Positions 1 through 8,328 of a stretch of DNA of 64,000 bases are shown here, one piece after another. The stretch's first letter is position 1. Each line of letters opens with the position of its first letter. The notes below the pieces were generated by a model. It made no database searches, had not been told where the DNA came from, and saw only the letters and a program-made list of their open reading frames with translations. This DNA comes from Klebsiella electrica (GTDB lineage Bacteria; Pseudomonadota; Gammaproteobacteria; Enterobacterales; Enterobacteriaceae). The translations under genes were made by a program, and so were the position numbers. The stretch is from the NCBI RefSeq assembly GCF_006711645.1, contig NZ_CP041247.1:4526001-4590000 (forward strand), given 5' to 3'.

Positions 1-166
1 TGTCAAAGGGGTTGAATCCCGCGCGCATGAACTCATCGAGTACTCCGGCGGTAAAAATACCACGCTGACCGCCGCCCTCACACACCAGGCCAAGCTTGCC
101 CGGAATAAATGGTTTGACAGACAACGGTGCAATATTGCCAAGCGTTACGGGAATTCGATGTCCCAC
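1..166 (-). CDS. yjjU: YjjU, patatin-like phospholipase (N-terminal part only)
   Basis: The first 55 codons of a patatin-family protein read leftward off the window edge. The frame opens with GTG at 164-166, preceded by an AGGAAAG ribosome site. The N-terminus runs MGHRIPVTLGNIAPL and then carries the glycine-rich oxyanion-hole motif CEGGGQRG, followed by GVLDEF. This matches the start of E. coli YjjU from memory. The catalytic Ser and Asp of the patatin dyad lie outside the window. Patatins hydrolyse acyl esters; no substrate is known to me for YjjU. Position beside ytjA and osmY fits E. coli order. Confidence 0.85.
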   Translation of the reverse strand, partial: MGHRIPVTLGNIAPLSVKPFIPGKLGLVCEGGGQRGIFTAGVLDEFMRAGFNPFD

Positions 167-418
167 CCTGCTTTCCTGTTATGTTTTTATTGTACCAGCC
201 CAAAAAGATCCGCTGGGGTCTCCCCCCCAGCGCACCCGGCCCGTCGGACGATGCCCGCCGCCCGCACGCGTTCAGGAATCCTGACGTCCAGCGCCGCGCC
301 GTCCTGCAATTATTACCCCCCATAAACCACGAAAGCCAGTCCTGAGGACTGGCTTTATGTAAAACGCTATGTCAGTGAAACGCCTTTCGCATCTTGCGCG
401 ACAGGGAAAGATCGCTTT

Positions 419-580
419 CTATGGGCGCCGGCGCCCGGTAAACAGGCTAATCAGGAACAGAATAATACCGACGACAAAGACGATTTTTGCAGCCCAGGCA
501 GCCGTACCCGCCAGGCTACCAAATCCTAACGCGGCGGCAATCAGTGCAATGACCAGAAAAATAATGCCCCATCGAAACAT
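419..580 (-). CDS. ytjA: YtjA, DUF1328 small membrane protein
   Basis: This 53-residue protein starts [19 protein letters not shown] and ends TGRRRP. It has two hydrophobic helices (about residues 4-20 and 32-48) around a Gly/Ala-rich turn and a basic tail. Length and sequence match the E. coli YtjA/DUF1328 family. The ATG at 578-580 has an AAGGAG ribosome site a few bases upstream. The gene lies between osmY and yjjU on the same strand, as in E. coli. It is probably an inner-membrane protein; its function is not known to me. Confidence 0.9.
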   Translation of the reverse strand: MFRWGIIFLVIALIAAALGFGSLAGTAAWAAKIVFVVGIILFLISLFTGRRRP

Positions 581-664
581 AATGTGCTCCTTACCATAGT
601 GGATAACGGCCGCGTTTCTGCGCGCTCAGGCCGCGCATAAACCAACCCTGTCATGCTCTTTTTC

Positions 665-751
665 TTAACTCGTCATACGTCGAATTGCTGGTGGTTGGGC
701 GATGCCCGTGTTCCTCGATAAAATGACCTGAATAAGCGCCAGAGGATTCAT
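665..751 (-). CDS. Candidate 28-residue small protein downstream of osmY
   Basis: A short frame (MNPLALIQVILSRNTG then IAQPPAIRRMTS, stop TAA) follows a strong GGGAGG ribosome site about 8 bases upstream of its ATG. It lies between osmY and ytjA on the same strand, about 60 bp after the osmY stop. The first half is hydrophobic. I do not recognise the sequence. Support is only the ribosome site and position; it may be chance. Confidence 0.35.
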   Translation of the reverse strand: MNPLALIQVILSRNTGIAQPPAIRRMTS

Positions 752-809
752 TTATTTACCTCCCACAGGTGAATAGTTCGCGGGAAATAACGTTATTAAA
801 TGAATGGGA

Positions 810-1421
810 TTATTTAACGCTGAGATTATTTTCTACGTTTTTTACGCCAGAAACGGCTTTGGCAATGTCTGCCGCACGGTCCGCCTGCTGACGAGAATCA
901 ACGGTCCCGGATAAATGGACGGTTCCGCCGCGGGTTTCAACCGTGACTTTTCGCGACGGCACAATGTCATCCGCCAACAGTTTGGCTTTGACTTGACTGG
1001 TAATAGCCGTATCGCCTGCATATCCCTTCAGGCTAGCAGATGGCTCTGCGACCACGCGCAGCTGGTCATTCACGCTGGTCACGCCTTTGACCGTTTTCGC
1101 GGCGTTCACCGCCAGATCTTTTTGCCCCGCGCCGTCAACCGAACCGCTTAGCGTCACCACTTTATTCTCTGTTTTCACGGAGATATCGCTGCTGCGAATA
1201 TTTTTATCGTCAATCAACGCCGCTTTCACCCTGGCGGTGATCGTGCTGTCATCCATAAAATCGCCGACTTTATTCAGCGAGCTGTCGACGGCCTTGCCCG
1301 CACAGGTGGCAACCGATTGTGCGCTGCCCGCCGGCGGATTTTCTGCATATGCCGAGGCGCTTATCATGGCCGAGCCTAAGAAGAGAGCCAGCAACGTCCC
1401 GGCATTCTTTAGTCTTGTCAT
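810..1421 (-). CDS. osmY: OsmY, periplasmic hyperosmotic-stress chaperone with two BON domains
   Basis: The 203-residue product begins with a Sec signal peptide ([17 protein letters not shown], cleavage near AYA-EN around residue 27). Two BON domains follow, about residues 55-125 and 133-203, each with the repeated pattern [23 protein letters not shown] domains bind phospholipid and protein surfaces, and OsmY is known as a periplasmic chaperone induced by RpoS at high osmolarity and stationary phase. Length is close to E. coli OsmY (201). A typical RpoS -10 element lies upstream (see promoter). Confidence 0.95.
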   Translation of the reverse strand: MTRLKNAGTLLALFLGSAMISASAYAENPPAGSAQSVATCAGKAVDSSLNKVGDFMDDSTITARVKAALIDDKNIRSSDISVKTENKVVTLSGSVDGAGQKDLAVNAAKTVKGVTSVNDQLRVVAEPSASLKGYAGDTAITSQVKAKLLADDIVPSRKVTVETRGGTVHLSGTVDSRQQADRAADIAKAVSGVKNVENNLSVK

Positions 1422-1495
1422 CTCTCTGTCCTCGTTATTTCTACCGCTAAAGCAAAATAAGTAGTTAATTAAGCCAGAATCTTAAAAATTACTTA

Positions 1496-1505
1496 TTAAA
1501 TATAG
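1496..1505 (-). promoter_or_regulatory. osmY -10 region, RpoS type
   Basis: On the minus strand the sequence reads CTATATTTAA about 75 bp before the osmY ATG. The leading C before TATATTT is the extended -10 typical of sigma-S promoters and resembles the known E. coli osmY promoter. No good -35 is seen, as is usual for this class. Confidence 0.6.
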
Positions 1506-1591
1506 TAGAAGGTCATCAAAGAGACGGAAAATATGTACAAAAAGTTACGCTGACGGCATCTTTAAGAACTTTCTATAGCGCGGGAAACGAC

Positions 1592-1628
1592 GAAAAAATA
1601 GCGTGGAGCGCGGGGAGAACCGCGCTCC
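1592..1628 (-). terminator. Rho-independent terminator of prfC
   Basis: On the minus strand, a perfect 9-bp stem GGAGCGCGG/CCGCGCTCC with a 6-base loop is followed by ACGCTATTTTTT. It begins 9 bp after the prfC stop codon. Confidence 0.8.
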
Positions 1629-1636
1629 GGAAGGGA

Positions 1637-3226
1637 TTAGTGCTCGCGAGTTTTACGGAACATCACGTCAGGATAGCGTTCCTGCGTCAGATTCAGGTTA
1701 ACCATGGTTGGCGCGATATATGTCAGGTTATCACCGCCATCGAGAGCCAGCTGAATTTCGTTTTTGCGCTTAAATTCCTCAAATTTTTTCACGTCGGTGG
1801 ACTCCACCCAACGCGCGGTCGCCACGTTCACCGATTCGTAAATCGCTTCAACGTTGTATTCACTCTTCAGGCGAGCCACGACCACATCAAACTGCAGCAC
1901 ACCGACCGCGCCGACAATAAGGTCGTTATTGGCGATCGGACGGAAGACCTGTACCGCGCCCTCTTCAGAAAGCTGTACCAGCCCTTTCAGCAGCTGTTTC
2001 TGTTTCAGCGGATCCTTCAGGCGAATGCGACGGAACAGCTCCGGTGCAAAGTTCGGGATACCGGTGAACTTCATCATCTCGCCCTGAGTGAAGGTATCGC
2101 CGATCTGAATCGTGCCGTGGTTGTGCAGACCGATGATATCGCCCGGCCAGGCCTCTTCCACATGAGAACGGTCACCGGCCATAAAGGTCAGCGCATCGGA
2201 AATCACCACGTCTTTACCCGTACGCACCTGACGCAGCTTCATGCCCTTCTCATACTGACCGGATACCACGCGCATAAAGGCCACGCGGTCACGGTGTTTC
2301 GGATCCATGTTGGCCTGAATTTTAAAGACGAAACCGGTAAATTTCTCTTCTTCCGCCGTCACTTCACGGGTATCGGTTTTACGCGGCATCGGCGCCGGCG
2401 CCCACTCCACCAGGCCATCCAGCATATGATCCACGCCGAAGTTACCTAAGGCCGTACCAAAGAAGACCGGGGTGATTTCACCTGCGAGGAACAGATCTTT
2501 ATCAAACTCGTTTGAAGCGCCCTGCACCAACTCCAGCTCATCGCGCAGCTGCTGCGCCAGATCTTCGCCGACCGCCTGATCGAGATCCGGGTTATTCAAC
2601 CCTTTCACGATCCGCACTTCCTGAATCGTGTGGCCCTTACCGGTCTGATAGAGATAGGTCTCATCTTTGTAGAGATGGTACACGCCCTTAAACAGCTTAC
2701 CGCAGCCAATCGGCCAGGTGATCGGCGCGCAGGCGATACGCAGCTCGTTCTCCACCTCATCCAGCAGCTCCATCGGGTCGCGGATATCACGGTCGAGTTT
2801 GTTCATGAACGTCAGGATCGGCGTATCGCGCAGACGGGTAACTTCCATCAGCTTACGGGTCCTGTCTTCAACGCCTTTCGCCGCATCGATGACCATCAGA
2901 CAGCAGTCCACCGCCGTCAGAGTACGGTAGGTATCTTCGGAGAAGTCTTCGTGGCCCGGGGTATCCAGCAGGTTAACCAGGCTGTTGTGATACGGGAACT
3001 GCATCACCGAGGTGGTAATGGAGATACCACGCTGCTTTTCCATCTCCATCCAGTCCGATTTGGCATGCTGGCTGGAACCACGGCCTTTAACGGTACCGGC
3101 GGTCTGAATCGCCTGTCCGAACAGTAATACCTTCTCGGTGATGGTCGTTTTACCGGCATCCGGGTGAGAGATAATGGCAAAAGTGCGGCGTTTAGCCACC
3201 TCTTGCAGATAAGGAGACAACGTCAT
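1637..3226 (-). CDS. prfC: Peptide chain release factor 3 (RF3)
   Basis: The 529-residue translational GTPase removes RF1/RF2 from the ribosome after termination. The G domain shows HPDAGKTT (residues 21-28), [14 protein letters not shown] (switch II) and NKLD. The EF-G-like domains follow. Length equals E. coli RF3 (529). The start [16 protein letters not shown] follows the family pattern. It is an isolated gene with its own terminator at 1592-1628, upstream of osmY and downstream of yjjG as in E. coli. Nothing unusual is seen. Confidence 0.98.
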   Translation of the reverse strand: MTLSPYLQEVAKRRTFAIISHPDAGKTTITEKVLLFGQAIQTAGTVKGRGSSQHAKSDWMEMEKQRGISITTSVMQFPYHNSLVNLLDTPGHEDFSEDTYRTLTAVDCCLMVIDAAKGVEDRTRKLMEVTRLRDTPILTFMNKLDRDIRDPMELLDEVENELRIACAPITWPIGCGKLFKGVYHLYKDETYLYQTGKGHTIQEVRIVKGLNNPDLDQAVGEDLAQQLRDELELVQGASNEFDKDLFLAGEITPVFFGTALGNFGVDHMLDGLVEWAPAPMPRKTDTREVTAEEEKFTGFVFKIQANMDPKHRDRVAFMRVVSGQYEKGMKLRQVRTGKDVVISDALTFMAGDRSHVEEAWPGDIIGLHNHGTIQIGDTFTQGEMMKFTGIPNFAPELFRRIRLKDPLKQKQLLKGLVQLSEEGAVQVFRPIANNDLIVGAVGVLQFDVVVARLKSEYNVEAIYESVNVATARWVESTDVKKFEEFKRKNEIQLALDGGDNLTYIAPTMVNLNLTQERYPDVMFRKTREH

Positions 3227-3317
3227 AATTGATTCTTCTTAGTAAACGCGGCAACCGGCCACGCATGTGGAATACGAAAAATTGCGGCTATTTTACCCAT
3301 CAATGGGGGGGAGGCAA

Positions 3318-3995
3318 TCAGTGTTTACACAGGAGCTGCTCCAGGTCGCTTAAAGAGGTCACCGTCCAGTCGGGGTGAAGATCGGCAGGCAATTCCCCCT
3401 GATGGGCGTTCAGCCAGCAGGTGGCCAGGCCGGCATTCACCCCGCCGCGAATATCGGACTCCGCCGTATCGCCGACCATCAGTACGCGGGAACGATCGGG
3501 ATGACCCGCCTGCGCCAGCGCGTATTCGAAAATGCGCGCGTCCGGCTTCGCTACGCCAACCTCTTCAGAAATAATCAATAAATCAAAGTGATCGCGCAAG
3601 CCGGTACGTTCCAGACGGATCTGCTGCAGGGAGGTAAACCCGTTGGTGATGATCCCCATCTTCACCTTGCCCTGCAGCGCATTCAGCAGCGATACCGCTC
3701 CCGGCAGCGGCGAGCAGATCTCGGCCATCGCATTCATAAAGGCGTCGTTGAGTTCGCCCGGCGGCACGCTGAGGCGCTCCGCCCAGCTATTAAAACGCTG
3801 ATGTTGCAGCTGCAGCGCAGTGATCGTGCCGTTTTGATAATCCACCCACAGGGGTTTATTCACGGCCTGATAGTCCTGAAAATCTTCGGCGCTAAAGGTC
3901 ACGCTATAGTCGAGAAACATTCGCTGCAGACCGGTAAAAGAATCAAACGTAAACAGCGTTTCGTCGGCATCAAAGAAAATCCAGTCCCACTTCAT
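3318..3995 (-). CDS. yjjG: YjjG, HAD-family pyrimidine 5'-nucleotidase
   Basis: The 225-residue haloacid dehalogenase hydrolase has the nucleophile motif FFDADETLF (D9 and D11), motif II IITNG (about residue 116) and motif [12 protein letters not shown]. An alpha-helical cap lies between motifs I and II. In E. coli the enzyme dephosphorylates dUMP, dTMP and non-canonical pyrimidine nucleotides, a housecleaning role. Length matches E. coli YjjG (225). It lies downstream of rimI on the same strand with a gap of about 100 bp. Confidence 0.95.
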   Translation of the reverse strand: MKWDWIFFDADETLFTFDSFTGLQRMFLDYSVTFSAEDFQDYQAVNKPLWVDYQNGTITALQLQHQRFNSWAERLSVPPGELNDAFMNAMAEICSPLPGAVSLLNALQGKVKMGIITNGFTSLQQIRLERTGLRDHFDLLIISEEVGVAKPDARIFEYALAQAGHPDRSRVLMVGDTAESDIRGGVNAGLATCWLNAHQGELPADLHPDWTVTSLSDLEQLLCKH

Positions 3996-4096
3996 CGTAT
4001 CACCCTGTCATTGCCCGCCCCACAGGCGTCTTGTTACAGCAGATCTGAACATCGCAGCGTCAGACCTGCCCTTAAAAAAGCCTGGCGTACAGGCTG

Positions 4097-4543
4097 TTAC
4101 ATACTGACTGGCAGCGCCATTATGATCGCATCCTCACGCCCGTCGGCCGTGGGATAATAGCCACGACGAATGGTTGCCTCGTTAAAACCTAAGCTCTCGT
4201 AAAGGGCGATGGCGGCGGCGTTCGACGCGCGCACCTCCAGCCATAGCGTCACGATCCCGCGTTTCTCGACCTCATCAATCACCTGTTCCAGCAGCGCTCG
4301 CCCAAGGCCACGCCGCTGAAAAGCAGGGTCGACGGCGATGTTAAACAGCGTCGCCTCATCCAGGACAATTTGCGTAATCGCGAAGGCCGCCATCTCGCCA
4401 TCAACCGTCAGTTGAAGGTTCAGATAGCGCTCACCCTGATTACTGGCAAAGGTTTGCTCGCTCCACGGAAAAGCGTGGGCGCGTTGTTCTATTTGCCAGG
4501 CACGGGGCAAATCAGCCGTGTTGAGGGTAGAAATCGTGTTCAT
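4097..4543 (-). CDS. rimI: RimI, ribosomal protein bS18 N-alpha-acetyltransferase
   Basis: A single GNAT domain of 148 residues begins MNTISTLNTADLPRAW. The acetyl-CoA binding motif is QRRGLGRALL, and the C-terminal part reads ASNAAAIALYESLGF, both diagnostic. It acetylates the N-terminal Ala of S18. A much longer in-frame extension exists, but family length and the 32-bp overlap with the end of holD support the ATG at 4541-4543. holD-rimI-yjjG is read as one leftward unit. Confidence 0.95.
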   Translation of the reverse strand: MNTISTLNTADLPRAWQIEQRAHAFPWSEQTFASNQGERYLNLQLTVDGEMAAFAITQIVLDEATLFNIAVDPAFQRRGLGRALLEQVIDEVEKRGIVTLWLEVRASNAAAIALYESLGFNEATIRRGYYPTADGREDAIIMALPVSM

Positions 4544-4925
4544 GAGCGCAGATTTGTTGCCAGAGCGCCATACGGGCAGGCGCGCTGGTCTGGAGTTCAT
4601 CAAAAGCGGGCGTCGAAACCTGTGCGCCCGCCAGCAGTAACGGCGCGTCAGTACCCAGCCGCCAGCTGTTGCAGCGGCTATCCTGCGGCAACATAGCCAC
4701 GCGATCCGGCGTGAGCTGCAGTACCTGATCCGGCGACAGCGCCAGAGCACGGAGAATATCGCTGATGAGCGGTTCAGTCAGCGACGGCGGGTTTTCCGCC
4801 ACCATCACCAACCGAATATGCCCGGCAAGCGAGATAGCGATTTCACCCTGTAACGCCCCGGGGCGACGCAGCGACCACCGGGTGATACCCAGTTGCTGTA
4901 ATTGCCACTCTCGTCGGGAAGTCAT
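4512..4925 (-). CDS. holD: DNA polymerase III psi subunit
   Basis: This 137-residue psi subunit links the clamp loader to chi and SSB. The N-terminus MTSRREWQLQQLGITRWSL is the chi/clamp-loader contact segment. The conserved stretch CNSWRLGTDAPLL is present. An upstream in-frame ATG adds 13 residues, but the E. coli start aligns with the ATG at 4923-4925. The 3' end overlaps rimI by 32 bp. It is divergent from rsmC. Confidence 0.95.
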   Translation of the reverse strand: MTSRREWQLQQLGITRWSLRRPGALQGEIAISLAGHIRLVMVAENPPSLTEPLISDILRALALSPDQVLQLTPDRVAMLPQDSRCNSWRLGTDAPLLLAGAQVSTPAFDELQTSAPARMALWQQICAHEHDFYPQHG

Positions 4926-5094
4926 AGCGCAACACTCCTGTGAATTAAGCGCGCAATATAGCAAATCCCGCTTATCTGCGCCAACAAACTACGTAGACGC
5001 GCCCGCCGTTCGCCCGGAGATGACCGGCGTAACGTTATCCGCGCGCGGGCGGCGCCAGCAGCGCCAACAAAGAGGCAGCATTTTGGATAACGTG

Positions 5095-5100
5095 TATAAT
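5095..5100 (+). promoter_or_regulatory. Probable -10 of rsmC promoter
   Basis: A perfect TATAAT hexamer lies 30 bp before the rsmC ATG in the holD-rsmC divergent region. No clear -35 is seen at 16-18 bp spacing. Confidence 0.45.
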
Positions 5101-5129
5101 CGGCGCCAGTCTTAATGAAGGAGTGTTTC

Positions 5130-6158
5130 ATGTCTGCTTTTACCCCGGCAAGTGAAGTCTTGCTGCGCCACAGTGATGATTTCGAACCCGCACGCGTTCT
5201 GTTTGCCGGTGACCTGCAGGATGACCTGCCCGCACGTCTGGACACCGCGGCCAGTCGCGCCCATACCCAGCAGTTTCACCACTGGCAAGCGCTGAACGGC
5301 CAGATGGGCGAAAACGTTCGTTTTAGCCTGGTCGCCGAAGCCAGCGATGTTGCCGGTTGCGATACGCTGATTTACTACTGGCCAAAGAACAAACCGGAAG
5401 CGCAGTTTCAGTTGATGAATCTGTTGTCGCTGCTGCCGGTCGGGATTGACGTCTTCGTCGTCGGTGAAAACCGCAGCGGCGTTCGCAGCGCCGAACAGAT
5501 GCTGGCCGAATATGTCCCCCTGACGAAAGTGGACAGCGCACGTCGCTGCGGGCTGTATCACGGGCGTCTGGAAAAACAGCCGACGTTCGATGCGCAACAG
5601 TACTGGGGTGAATACCCGCTGGAAAATCTGACCATTAAAACGCTGCCCGGCGTATTCAGCCGTGACGGACTGGACATTGGCAGCCAGCTGCTGCTGTCAA
5701 CGCTGACGCCGCACACCAAGGGTAAAGTCCTCGATGTCGGCTGCGGCGCAGGCGTACTGGCGACCGTACTGGCCAGCCACTCGCCGAAGGTCCGCCTGAC
5801 GCTCTGTGACGTCAGCGCGCCGGCGGTTGAAGCGAGCCGCGCCACGCTCGCCGCTAACGGCATTGAAGGCGACGTGTTCGCCAGCAATGTGTTCTCCGAA
5901 GTGAACGGTCGTTTCGACATGATTATCTCCAACCCGCCGTTCCACGATGGCCTGCAGACCAGCCAGGAAGCCGCGCAAACGTTGATTCGCGGCGCGGTCC
6001 GTCATCTGAACAGCGGCGGGGAGCTGCGTATTGTCGCCAACGCCTTCCTGCCGTATCCGGATGTGCTGGATGAAGTCTTCGGCTTCCATGAAGTGATTGC
6101 CCAGACCGGCCGCTTTAAGGTTTACCGTACCGTCATGACCCGTCAGGCGAAAAAATAA
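5130..6158 (+). CDS. rsmC: RsmC, 16S rRNA (guanine(1207)-N2)-methyltransferase
   Basis: The 342-residue enzyme methylates G1207 of 16S rRNA in the assembled 30S subunit. It has two tandem methyltransferase folds. The N-terminal one is degenerate. The C-terminal one carries the SAM motif [11 protein letters not shown] (about residue 200) and the N2-guanine catalytic motif NPPFHDG. The in-frame start five codons upstream is less likely: E. coli RsmC begins [18 protein letters not shown], which fits the ATG at 5130 with its GAAGGAG ribosome site. The gene is monocistronic. Confidence 0.96.
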   Translation: MSAFTPASEVLLRHSDDFEPARVLFAGDLQDDLPARLDTAASRAHTQQFHHWQALNGQMGENVRFSLVAEASDVAGCDTLIYYWPKNKPEAQFQLMNLLSLLPVGIDVFVVGENRSGVRSAEQMLAEYVPLTKVDSARRCGLYHGRLEKQPTFDAQQYWGEYPLENLTIKTLPGVFSRDGLDIGSQLLLSTLTPHTKGKVLDVGCGAGVLATVLASHSPKVRLTLCDVSAPAVEASRATLAANGIEGDVFASNVFSEVNGRFDMIISNPPFHDGLQTSQEAAQTLIRGAVRHLNSGGELRIVANAFLPYPDVLDEVFGFHEVIAQTGRFKVYRTVMTRQAKK

Positions 6159-6255
6159 TTTTTCCGCTTCTCCGGCGGCCGCCACCCCGCCGCCGGTTCC
6201 CTCCCTCACATCCGACCATTTTTGCAACAATCAATCCAGGCCACACAATTAACTA

Positions 6256-6283
6256 TTGACGAATAGCTGAAAACCACTAGAAT
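6256..6283 (+). promoter_or_regulatory. Promoter of the tRNA-Leu operon
   Basis: TTGACG (6256-6261) and TAGAAT (6278-6283) are separated by 16 bp and followed by a GC-rich discriminator GCGCCTCC. This is the arrangement of stringently controlled stable-RNA promoters. The first tRNA starts 42 bp downstream. Confidence 0.8.
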
Positions 6284-6324
6284 GCGCCTCCGTGGTAACG
6301 ATACTTTCTGAGTATCGATGGAAT

Positions 6325-6411
6325 GCGAAGGTGGCGGAATTGGTAGACGCGCTAGCTTCAGGTGTTAGTGTCCTTACGGACGTGGGGGTTCAAGTCCCCC
6401 CCCTCGCACCA
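6325..6411 (+). tRNA. leuQ: tRNA-Leu(CAG)
   Basis: An 87-nt tRNA with a long class II variable arm. Anticodon CAG lies at 6359-6361 and the encoded CCA end at 6409-6411. The 7-bp acceptor stem GCGAAGG/CCTCGC plus the T-arm GGTTCAAGTCC are intact. The variable arm is GTCC-TTAC-GGAC, a 4-bp stem. Confidence 0.97.
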
Positions 6412-6439
6412 TAAACCACGCAGATATCGCTCGCACTGT

Positions 6440-6525
6440 GCGAAGGTGGCGGAATTGGTAGACGCGCTAGCTTCAGGTGTTAGTGTCCTTAGGATGTGGG
6501 GGTTCGAGTCCCCCCCCTCGCACCA
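6440..6525 (+). tRNA. leuP: tRNA-Leu(CAG), second copy
   Basis: This 86-nt copy has the same anticodon and encoded CCA. It differs from the first copy in the variable arm, which here reads TCC-TTA-GGA (one base shorter), and in a GGTTCGAGTCC T-arm. It lies 28 bp after the first copy in the same transcript. Confidence 0.97.
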
Positions 6526-6556
6526 ACGAGGCGATATCAAAAATAAAGAATACTGT

Positions 6557-6642
6557 GCGAAGGTGGCGGAATTGGTAGACGCGCTAGCTTCAGGTGTTAG
6601 TGTCCTTAGGATGTGGGGGTTCGAGTCCCCCCCCTCGCACCA
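6557..6642 (+). tRNA. leuV: tRNA-Leu(CAG), third copy
   Basis: An 86-nt gene identical to the second copy, including the shortened variable arm and the GGTTCGAGTCC T-arm, with encoded CCA. It is the last gene of the three-tRNA operon. Confidence 0.97.
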
Positions 6643-6663
6643 ATATTCTTACCCTTCTCTGTA

Positions 6664-6903
6664 TTATCCTGTCAGCTTCAAATTCAACGCCATTAGCATA
6701 ATCCCACTGATTAACGCCACACATGACGGTAACAGGACGAAATGCCGCAAGCGCCGGTGCCAGATCATCAATGCCGACATCAATAGCCCGACCGTGACCA
6801 GCCCACGCCAGGCTTCTACCGACAGACCAGCCCCTCCCAGTACAGCCACCAGTATGCCTGGAAGCAGCACTGCCCATCCACTGCCCAAAGCTCGCTGCAA
6901 CAT
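6664..6903 (-). CDS. yjjZ: YjjZ, DUF1435 inner-membrane protein
   Basis: The 79-residue protein beginning MLQRALGSGWAVLLPGIL matches the length of E. coli YjjZ (79). It has three hydrophobic stretches (about residues 9-26, 31-47, 53-74) separated by short basic turns, including HRRLRHF. A 21-codon upstream extension is possible but would run through the Fur box, so the ATG at 6901-6903 is preferred. The function is unknown to me. A strong Fur site (6922-6940) overlaps the expected promoter, so iron repression is likely, as for fhuF next door. Confidence 0.85.
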   Translation of the reverse strand: MLQRALGSGWAVLLPGILVAVLGGAGLSVEAWRGLVTVGLLMSALMIWHRRLRHFVLLPSCVALISGIMLMALNLKLTG

Positions 6904-6921
6904 GTTTCCACCCATCCAATC

Positions 6922-6940
6922 GATAATGATAACCAATATC
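6922..6940 (-). promoter_or_regulatory. Fur box upstream of yjjZ
   Basis: GATAATGATAACCAATATC matches the 19-bp Fur consensus at 17 positions. It lies 19 bp upstream of the yjjZ start, and a further TATCAT half-site follows. Confidence 0.8.
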
Positions 6941-7077
6941 ATATGATAGCTTTTATCATTTGTCATGCTTTTGCCCGTCAGGATATTCCGTTCTTTACGT
7001 TCGACCTGATGACATAGATTGGTGAAGGTGATAAATTAAGCGAGGCATACTAATGCATTAAAATATTTGACTATTTC

Positions 7078-7107
7078 GCAAAAAGCGCACTGCGTGCAGT
7101 GCTTTTT
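7078..7107. terminator. Symmetric terminator-like hairpin
   Basis: GCACTG-CGTG-CAGTGC (7087-7102) is flanked by AAAAAGC on the left and TTTTT on the right, so it can terminate on either strand. It lies between yjjZ and the GGDEF gene, about 435 bp after the tRNA operon. Confidence 0.55.
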
Positions 7108-7143
7108 ATCGTTCATTTTTGGCAGCCATCATTTTGAAATTTA

Positions 7144-8328
7144 ATGACTAATAACGACAAGCCCAATATGACTGCGCAATCCTGGCAAAAGCATTATGAC
7201 AAAAAATATCAATATTCATTACGGCTCTTTTTGCTGCTGAATTTTATTTCAGCGGTTTTATCACTAGTCAGTCCGCTCTATACCCCCGTCAGCTACACCC
7301 TTCCCTGCATGCTGATCGTTATTCTCAGCGCTACCCTGGCGCTATGGCACTGGAAGTTTTCACAGCACAAAATAAATATTTTGTTTATTTCTCTGATATT
7401 TGGCGTACTGTGGGCGTCACATATAACAGAAAAAGCCTTGTCGCTGCCAGAGCCCCATTTTAACTTTCTGGTCATTGCGTTATTAAGCATATTGTTTATT
7501 GGCGCTATCGCATTCCCCAATAATATCATTGCCTTTACCCTGCATTCTGTCCCCACGTTTATCGCCTGTCTGTTCCTTGCCGAAAGCGAACAGTGGTTAC
7601 GGATGCTGTATTGCCTCACGCTCCCCATTGCCGGCATTACGTTGCAGGGCATCATGCAAAAACGCAACGATGCTTTCACCCAGGGGCTGATGGATAAACT
7701 CCTGCGCGAACGTAACACCCTGAACGATCTGAGTATGCTGGACCCGCTCACCGGCTTATATAACCGGCGCGGCCTGCAGAACCGCCTGGATACCCTTCTG
7801 TCGGTGAGTGACAGCGGGCATCATGTGCTGCTGCTGGATATTGACCACTTTAAAGCCTACAACGATCACTACGGCCATATGATGGGCGATCAGGCATTGA
7901 TTCAGGTCTCCGCAGCCATTCGCAATGCCGTGCGATCGCGCGATATCGTCGCGCGCTTTGGTGGTGAAGAGTTTATGGTGCTGTTAACAAACTGTACGCC
8001 GGAAGCGGCTTTGCTGGCCGCAGAGCGTATCCGCCAGCAGGTCTACGATTTGAAAATTCCCCATATGTTTAATGAAAGCGTCGCCACCAATGTCACCATC
8101 AGTATTGGCATGACCCCCCCTGCTGGAGACCGATATCGATGGCGCCCTGAAAAGAGCCGATACGGCGCTCTACGAAGCAAAAGGCCAGGGACGCAACATT
8201 ATCCTCGCCAGTTAATCTCGCCGCCGTGTGCTGCTGAGCCCACGGCGCAGACAAATTTCTTGCCATCGCCCGGGCAAATAACTAGTATCACTAATCATTA
8301 TCATTTAGATTCATATCTGGCGATTTGA
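7144..8328 (+). CDS. Membrane diguanylate cyclase (GGDEF), C-terminus frameshifted
   Basis: The protein has six hydrophobic segments in the first 170 residues. A GGDEF domain follows, with DPLTGLYNRRGL, IDHFKAYND and the active-site GGEEF; the inhibitory-site RxxD (RSRD) lies five residues before it. It should make cyclic di-GMP. After SIGMTP the frame reads nonsense (GDRYRWRPEKSR...). The next frame, however, reads LLETDIDGALKRADTALYEA and KGQGRNIILAS, the usual end of the domain, with a stop at 8213-8215. The switch is in a run of seven C (8114-8120); six would restore the domain. The frameshifted frame runs through the fhuF Fur box to 8328. This may be a real mutation, phase variation or a sequencing error. 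Confidence 0.8.
   Translation: MTNNDKPNMTAQSWQKHYDKKYQYSLRLFLLLNFISAVLSLVSPLYTPVSYTLPCMLIVILSATLALWHWKFSQHKINILFISLIFGVLWASHITEKALSLPEPHFNFLVIALLSILFIGAIAFPNNIIAFTLHSVPTFIACLFLAESEQWLRMLYCLTLPIAGITLQGIMQKRNDAFTQGLMDKLLRERNTLNDLSMLDPLTGLYNRRGLQNRLDTLLSVSDSGHHVLLLDIDHFKAYNDHYGHMMGDQALIQVSAAIRNAVRSRDIVARFGGEEFMVLLTNCTPEAALLAAERIRQQVYDLKIPHMFNESVATNVTISIGMTPPAGDRYRWRPEKSRYGALRSKRPGTQHYPRQLISPPCAAEPTAQTNFLPSPGQITSITNHYHLDSYLAI
8284..8302 (+). promoter_or_regulatory. Probable Fur box upstream of fhuF
   Basis: AGTATCACTAATCATTATC matches the 19-bp Fur consensus at about 13 positions, with a perfect right half (AATCATTATC). It is 25 bp before the fhuF ATG. fhuF is Fur-repressed in E. coli. Confidence 0.65.

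Noticed and set aside
4544..4750. N-terminal extension of rimI
   Set aside because: It is antisense-free but lies wholly inside holD in another frame and is Arg/Cys rich. The ATG at 4543 gives the family length.
6358..6946. Open frames crossing the tRNA-Leu genes
   Set aside because: The frames read through three tRNA genes on either strand and repeat because the tRNAs repeat.
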